64,000 nt of DNA from Diphasiastrum complanatum (Eukaryota; Streptophyta; Lycopodiopsida; Lycopodiales; Lycopodiaceae): NCBI GenBank assembly GCA_029204225.1, contig CM055103.1:8266866-8330865 (forward strand). Direction: 5' to 3'. Shown piece by piece: positions 57,813 through 64,000 of the stretch. The notes under the pieces were generated by a model that saw only the letters and a program-made list of their open reading frames with translations, searched no databases and had not been told where the DNA came from. Every line of letters starts with the position of its first letter. Positions within the stretch are counted from its first letter, which is position 1. Position numbers and translations under genes: made by a program.

Positions 57813-58440
57813 CTTGGTATCAGAGCACTTTTCTGAGCACAATCTGGAATTTTTTTTCTTGCTGCCTTACCTTGCTCCTCCATCGCTATTCCTACAGCTC
57901 CATTGCCGCTTTGACAACCCTGTTCCATCGCTGCTCCTTCCACTCCTTCCTGCCCAGTGCTCTCCCTGTTTTGTCCCCTCTTTTCCTTGCTGCCCAACGC
58001 TCCTCCTCTTCCTTTCCATCGCTGTCCATGCCTTCCGACTTGTCACTTTCATCTGATATTTTTCCAGTTTGCAGCCATCTTCCACAGTTAGTTCCCTGAC
58101 TGTCCAACGCCCATCCTCATCCAAAAACTACCCAATTCCGACATCATTTGCTATTCCAAACAGCTAAAATTCTTCAACTTGTAAATCTCTGTCTCAACAC
58201 TCCCAACTTGTCACTTTTGCCTATTTTTTTCTCCAATTCCAGCCATCTTTTACAGCTTATCAAAAGGCTGTTGCGTGCTCATTTTCCACCATATTTTCAA
58301 GAATTCTGACTCCGTTTAGTCTTTCAAATTCACATTGTATCCCTGGCTGTCCAGCACATTTTTACAGCTTCTCCATTGTTCATTGTTGTCTGGTTTTTTT
58401 TTCAGTTGTGATAATATTGGTTGTAATAGGCTAATTTGGG

Positions 58441-60056
58441 ATGACGACAAGAGTCCGCTCCCTCAAGTTTTTGTCTATTCCTTCCGCTATCATTATGGGA
58501 CATTTACCCACCCCGAGTGAGACTACTCAGGAAACCTTATCCGATCAATTTTGTCACATGGATGAGACCCTTTCTGGCCTCGTTCTTCGCTTCGATTCAG
58601 TTATGACCGGCTTTGCTACTATGCAGTCACAGATTGATTCTTTACAGCCTCATGGTCCTGGTAAAGCTCCTGTTTTTCTTACATTTGGGACTCCCCCTCC
58701 ATTTGGATTCCATCTTCTTCTGCTAGTCAGCCTGGTGGTGGACCGTTCATTCCATCTAACCCACCTCCTAGTTTCTTTCCTCATTCCCCCCTTCCTGAGC
58801 CACACTTTGCTCGCGACTTTCATGATAGGGTACAGCTTGCTACCTATTCCGGTTCCTCCGACGGGAACTTATTAGAGAATTGGTTTGCTAAGCTTGACAC
58901 ATATTTTTAGATTTACCCTTAGACTGAACCTCAGAAGATCCAGTTGGCTGCTTTACATTTAGATGGACGTGCCGCCACGTGGTGGCGAGTTTATAGAGTT
59001 GATCCTAATCGGGAAGGGCTCCATGTATGGCATACTTTTCGCCGTGACCTCCGCCATGCTATGATTGATCCTCAGTGGCTTGACCGCCAACGTGATATAT
59101 TTTGTAATCTCACTCAGACCAGTGATCTTGCTTCTTATACAGATCACTTTATGGAGCTTTCTTATCTTTTCACAGATCTACAGCCCACTGAGCTTATTTC
59201 TCATTACATTGTTGGGTTTCGTGGTGCTTTACGTTGTGATGTTTCTTCCTTCCGTCCTACCACACTTGTTGAGGCAATGTCTCTTGCCAGTACTTTACAG
59301 CATAAGTACTCTGACACCCTTCCTTCCTGCTTCTCCCGACCCTGTCCTTCTGCTTCATCTTTTCCCGCTACATTCACCCCTACACCGGCCCCTTCTGTTC
59401 CAACTCTCTCCATTGCCTCTTCACCTCCTTGTCTTCCGACTCCTCGACCTGCTTTTGTCCGACGTTACACGTCTGCAGAGTTCATTGTTCTTCAGCAGAA
59501 GCATCTTTGCTTTCGTTGTAAGAGTCCTGACCATCTTGCATGTGATTGCCGCCAGCCTCTCCCTACTACTACTACTGTTTTTTACCATGAGGGCACTACT
59601 CCAGATGATTCCGATATCTACATTCATATTTCTGATGAGCCTGACTTATCCTCTGAGCCTTCCCCTGATTTACTTCCTGCTACTTGCCATGCTCAACTTG
59701 CCTATGCTACGTGGACAGGGCGTCCTGGTCCTCGTTCCATTCGGTTACCTATGCATATTACAGGTCGTGAGTATATTGCTTTAGTTGATACCGGTAGCAC
59801 TCATTCTTTTATTAGCAGTTATATCACTAGTCGGATCCGTGCTTCACCTGTTCCTGCTTCCCAGCCTCTCACAGTTGAGGTTGCCAATTCTCATTCTTTT
59901 CCTAGTTCTCAGATGTTTCAGCGTTTACCATACCGCATTGGAGATTTCTCTAGACAAGCAGATCTTTACATTAACCCTATGGAGCGTTATGATCTTATCC
60001 TTGGTGCTGATTGGTTTGCATCTCTTGGAGCCGTTACACTGGACTTGACACAATAG
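58441..60056 (+). pseudogene. GypH gag and protease
   Basis: ATG 58441 opens a gag start; the coiled stretch METLSG-like MDETLSGLVLRFDSVMTGFA is followed by a frame change near 58690. The frame ending at 60056 carries in-frame TAGs at 58908-58910 and 58920-58922, gag core phrases (AATWWRVY, FRRDLRHAMID), a zinc knuckle CFRCKSPDHLACDC (about 59508-59549) and a retropepsin motif LVDTGSTHSFIS (about 59784-59820). The protease Asp-Thr-Gly is intact. TAG 60054-60056 ends the frame, but the same frame reads on afterwards. Confidence 0.88.
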
Positions 60057-63000
60057 ACCTTGACATTTGTACATGATGTAGTTACACACTCACTTGTGGG
60101 CATTGATTCTCAGGGAGACTTCCAGTTGATTACTGGGAAGCAGTTTATTCATAGTCTGCCGAAGGCTCATTGTGCTGCCTTATTATGTGTTCAGCGGGCA
60201 GTACAAGTTCCTCCAGTTTCTACACCAGTAGCTATTCCTCAGGTGATTTCTGACTTATTATATTAGTATGCTTTTGTCTTTTCAGAACCTACGACACTAC
60301 CACCATTACGTGACGTGAACCATCATATTGATTTGCGTCCTGGTTCTACTCCTCCCTCCCGTCCCCCTTATCGTATGTCTCGATCTGAACGTGATGAGCT
60401 TGAGCTCCATATTACTGCATTGTTAGATCAGGGTTTCATTGTTCCATGGTACCAAACGCCTTTGTATTGATTACCGTGCTTTAAATAAGTTGACTATTCG
60501 TAATCAGTACCCTATTCCACACATGGATGACCTCTTTGACCAGCTCGGTACCTCTAAAATCTTTTCCAAGATAGAGCTTCGTTCTGGATATTACCAAATC
60601 AGGCTGCACCCTTCTGACGAACATAAGACTGCTTTCTGTACTCATCTTGGTTTATATGAATTCGTGTGCTTCCTTTTGGTGTTACCAATGGCCCTCCTAC
60701 GTTCCAGAATGTGATGAATAACGTCTTGCGTCCACTTCTTGGTCATTGTGTCTTGGTTTAATTTGATGATATTCTTATTCTTAGTCAGTCTCTTGCTGAG
60801 CATGTTGCCCATCTTTCCTCTGTCTTTCAGTTACTTGTATACCACCAGTTATTTGCTAAGTTGTCTAAATGTTCTTTTGCTGTTTCTAAAATCGAGTTTC
60901 TTGGTTTTCTTATTTGTAATGGTCACATTCGTCTGGACCCTCATAAGGTTCAGGCCATCCATGTTTGGCCTATACCTACTGATATTCATCATGTTCGTAT
61001 GTTTCTTGGGTTAGCCACTCACCTTCGTCGTCTAGTTCCTCATTTTGCCACTATCGCAACTCCTCTTCATGCACTTTTGAAGAAGTCTAGTACTTTTCTT
61101 TGGACTCCTGATTGTCAGACATCGTTTGATACTCTTCGTCGTGCTGTTGTTGATACTGCCGTTATGTGTTTACCACAGTTTGATCAAAAGTTTCTTGTTG
61201 AGACTGATGCTAGTAATGTTGGTTTGGGTGCTTTACTTCGCTAGTCACAATGTATTATTGCTTATGAGTCGCGTCGTCTTCGCTCTTATGAGCAACGTTA
61301 TTCTGTGCATGAGAAAGAGCTTCTTACTATTATCTATGCTCTTAAGAAGTGGCGTCATTATCTATATCGAGTCCCATTTCACATTATTACTGATCACCAG
61401 TCTTTACGTTATCTGTTTTCTCAACGTGACCTTAGTGATCGTCAATTTTGTTGGTTGCAATTTTTACAGTCTTTTAATTTCTCCATATTGTATCGTCCTG
61501 GTCGTGCTAACACTGCTGCTGATGCATTATCTCATCTTCCAGCTTTGTTAAATACACTCATTTCTACTATTCCTCCATGGTTTGATGCTCTACCTGCAGC
61601 ATACCTTACATGTTCTGATTTTCGTGATGTTTATAGTTCTGTCCCACCTATTTCGTCCAGTCCTCATCAGGTTTACTCCATTATTGACAATTATCTTTAT
61701 CATTATGATTCTCTTTGTATTCCTAGTCCTTTGGGTATCCGTTCCCAGTTGTTGTCAGATGCTCATTCCTCTACTGTTGGGGGTCACTTTGGTTTTCAGA
61801 AGTCTTATGCTCATCTCAAAGACCATTTCTATTGGCCCTCTCTTCGATCTGAGCTTGCTGTACTTATTCGTACCTGCCCTTTCTGTCTTCGTAATAAGTA
61901 CTCCCGTGCTAAATCTGCTGGTTTGCTCCAGAGTTGGCCTATTCCTCATTGCCAGTGGACTGATATATCTATGGACTTTATCCTTGGCCTTCTCCATACC
62001 CAGCGTGGTCACGATTCATGTATGGTGGTAGTTGACAGGTTCTCGAAACATGCACATTTTATCCCAGTTCGTAGTACTATCACAGCAGAGTAGTGTGCAC
62101 GTTTGTTCCTATCAGAGATTCTCCACCTGCATGGATTTTCTCGTACTATCCTTTCTGATCGGGATAGTCAGTTTACATCTATATTCTGGACAGAGCTTAT
62201 GCATATTTTGGATGTTCAACTTTTTATGGGTTCTGCTTATCATTCTACTTCTGATGGGCAGTCTGAGGTCCTTAACATGATCCTTGAAAATTATTTACGC
62301 CATTTTGTTACTCCTTCAGGGAAGAATTGGGATCAGCATTTATGTTTAGCAGAGTATAGCTATAATAGCTCTGTTAGTACCAGCACAAGTGTCTCTCCAT
62401 TTTTATTATCTCATGGCTATGCACCTCTTTTACCTGGCATTCCTCTTCCTCCTGAGGATACACCTGTTACACTTGCCTCCTTTCTATCAGGTGCTCCAGA
62501 GCTTATCACCCGGGCCAGTTCTCATTTACAGTATGTTCAGCAGCGTTATCAGGCCTCAGTTGATCATCACCGCTGCCATGTTGAGTTTCAGCTTGAAAAT
62601 ATGGTTTATCTACGCTTATGGTTTGCACGTCATCATTTTGTCCAGGGCCATGCTTCTACTGAGAAGTTTGCACCACGTTATTATGGTCCTTATCGCATTG
62701 TGGAGGTTCTTAGTCCAGTTACATATCACTTACAGCTTCCTGCTTCCACACGCGCCTGTGATGTATTTCATGTCAGTTTATTACGTGCTGCTATTGAGGA
62801 TGACGCTCCTTGTGATGCTAAGTTTCCTACTGCTCCAAAGTTATTTCCATTTTTACCTGATGTTATATTACAGGTCCGTCTATACCATAGTCGACGCCGC
62901 CGGCAGATTCAGTTTTTGGTCCAGTGGGATGGTCGTCCTATTGAGGAGGCCACATGGGAGCCTATTGATGTCTTTTATCATACACCATTACTTGTGGATC

Positions 63001-63086
63001 AGGCTCGTGCTCTTGCTGCACTTGTTGATTCCTCTACATCAGATGTTCCTCTAGTTGTTGATGCACCAGGGCTTGCTGCTACTTGA
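60057..63086 (+). pseudogene. GypH pol: RT, RNase H, integrase, chromodomain
   Basis: It continues the gag frame with TAG at 60264-60266. RT: HHIDLRPGSTPP; then a small out-of-frame deletion near 60450 ([19 protein letters not shown]); [20 protein letters not shown] one-base loss lies near 60665, and the active-site Tyr is replaced by TAA at 60759-60761 just before FDD. RNase H: VETDASNVGLGALL then TAG 61242-61244, YEQRYSVHEKELL. Integrase: zinc-binding H2C2 (GGHFGFQ..CPFCLRN), WTDISMDFI, TAG 62091-62093, DRDSQFTS, SDGQSEVLN. The C-terminus has a chromodomain-like segment (FLVQWDGRPIEEATWEP, about 62910-62965). The stop codons mostly look like single transitions. Confidence 0.9.
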
Positions 63087-63134
63087 TCCGGTTATCTTTT
63101 CAGCAGTTGGGTCTTTTTTTTGTGTCGGGGAGAG

Positions 63135-63580
63135 TTATGGACTCGGCTCATTACATTCGTCGCGTCCATTTACATTCACAGTCACTTTACTTTATGCATA
63201 AGCAGGCCTTGGGCCCTTTTTTTATTCATTAGTGACATTCAGACTATATGGTTGGCCTTTGGCCTTATTATTCATTATTAAGCCATTTGGACATATTACT
63301 GGAGAGTGGGGGCCTTCTTGGAGGGCACACTATTATCCCTCCCAGTTGGGCCCTAGCCACTGGAAGCTTCCTTTTAGGGCTTCCTCTTGGCTATAAGTAG
63401 GGAAACTGTGTCATTTGTCATTCAGTTGATGATATTGATCTCTCTCTTTAGCCTCCTTAATCTCTCTCTTTCCTGCTTTCTAGGGTTAAGTCTTGCTTAT
63501 GTGCTGCTTTCATAGCTTAAGTCTTGCTTATGTGAAGCTTTCATAGCTTAGCTCTAGATCAGCTGTGGCTCTATTCGTAA
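63135..63580 (+). repeat. 3' LTR of GypH
   Basis: It follows a purine-rich GTCGGGGAGAG (about 63124-63134) and ends CTATTCGTAA at 63580. Bases from 63187 match the 5' LTR; the first ~52 bp (TTATGGACTCGG..) have no counterpart in the 5' copy. Confidence 0.8.
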
Positions 63581-64000
63581 TTGTTCATTACTTCAATATC
63601 AGTCTTAATCTTCAATGTCTTGTGTAGGATGCTCAAAACAATGGATTCAGAACAAAGCAAGATTGAATCAAATCAAAATGTTGTCACTCGGATTTTGGAC
63701 CTATCCCTATCCTCTTTAAGAGATTATAACTCTTTCTAGACACATTAGATTAATTTGGTTTCAATTTTTATGAAAAGTACATATCATAAGCTTTCATTAA
63801 GCTATAACACTGCTATTTTTGGATCTATAAACAACGAGAACAAAAGGACTGAAAATCTCTAATTTTCACAAGTGTAAAATTCCAAAATTTCGTACTACCA
63901 CTTTTCAGGTCTGAAAATTCAGTTCCAATATGATTTGATCCAAATATACTTCAGAGAAAGGTGAGAAAAAGTGCAAAACTACTTTTTTGCTTGATTTAGC
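63581..64000 (-). other. Probable continuation of the CopG leader
   Basis: AT-rich sequence to the window end without coding motifs. A TTTTCACAAGTGTAAAA phrase near 63876 is reminiscent of the CAC-GTG palindromes in related leaders. Assignment to CopG is by position only. Confidence 0.35.

Larger units (their letters stand above)
57420..63580 (+). mobile_element. GypH: chromodomain Gypsy element
   Basis: Plus-strand Ty3/Gypsy element with LTRs at 57420-57812 and about 63135-63580. Over the shared ~393 bp I count five substitutions (all transitions) and one T-run length difference. The primer-binding site TGGTATCAGAGC begins at 57815, two bases from the LTR. The 3' LTR seems to start about 52 bp earlier than the 5' copy (after GTCGGGGAGAG), so the 5' LTR may be 5'-truncated, and no target-site duplication was found. 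The order gag-PR-RT-RH-IN-chromodomain marks a chromovirus-type element. Confidence 0.9.

Noticed and set aside
59065-59784. 239-codon frame overlapping GypH gag
   Set aside because: Wrong frame of gag, rich in Leu/Ser/Phe from T-rich codons; the gag frame carries the zinc knuckle and protease motifs.
62389-63054. 221-codon hydrophobic frame that looks like a membrane protein
   Set aside because: Shadow of the integrase/chromodomain frame. The T-rich third positions of the real frame yield Leu/Phe/Ile runs here.

Overview
This window looks like nuclear DNA of a land plant with a large, repeat-rich genome. It holds one convincing host gene, an organellar (plastid/mitochondrial type) guanylate kinase with GT-AG introns of about 3.0, 0.2 and 4.0 kb. 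Nearly everything else is LTR retrotransposons of the Copia (Ty1) and Gypsy (Ty3) types in many stages of decay. Kilobase-scale introns filled with old repeats fit a gymnosperm, fern or other large-genome plant, but the species cannot be fixed from the sequence.

Layout. 1-8.9 kb: fragments of at least four retroelements (Gypsy RT/RNase H; CopA with its 3' LTR; CopB2; two copies of a plus-strand LTR called F). 8.9-12.06 kb: low-complexity and unidentified degenerate sequence. 12.06-26.09 kb: a nested stack. Element CopE (+) has matching GTTTT target-site duplications. It was entered by CopB (-). CopB was then interrupted by CopC (-, now missing its 3' half) and by CopD (-, complete, with CAATT duplications). 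26.1-28.3 kb: unidentified sequence with a poly-G/GA microsatellite and an 83-bp tandem repeat. 28.38-36.82 kb: the guanylate kinase gene, whose introns 1 and 3 carry retroelement debris, microsatellites and palindromes. 37-42.3 kb: old Gypsy fragments and an unrecognised broken minus-strand ORF. 42.50-48.65 kb: CopI (+), complete and very young, with 682-bp LTRs showing one mismatch and TAGAG duplications, but with two frameshifts in its reading frame. 49.26-50.7 kb: a 5' LTR and gag start of the CopA family. 50.7-51.6 kb: a fragment of a U-box/ARM-repeat E3 ligase gene among hairpin-forming repeats. 52.4-57.4 kb: CopG (-), whose LTR contains an 83-bp tRNA-like insertion with its own target-site duplication. 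57.42-63.58 kb: a chromodomain-bearing Gypsy element (GypH, +) lying in the CopG leader.

How it works together. The only cellular pathway represented is purine nucleotide metabolism (GMP to GDP in organelles). The mobile elements share one lifestyle: transcription from an LTR, priming by initiator-methionine tRNA (the TGGTATC[A]AGC-type site is visible in seven elements), gag particle formation, and protease, integrase, reverse transcriptase and RNase H functions. No coding copy here is intact, so all would need help in trans. Element names (CopA, CopB and so on) are labels used only in this annotation. No CRISPR array, rRNA gene, intact tRNA gene or prokaryote-type operon was seen.
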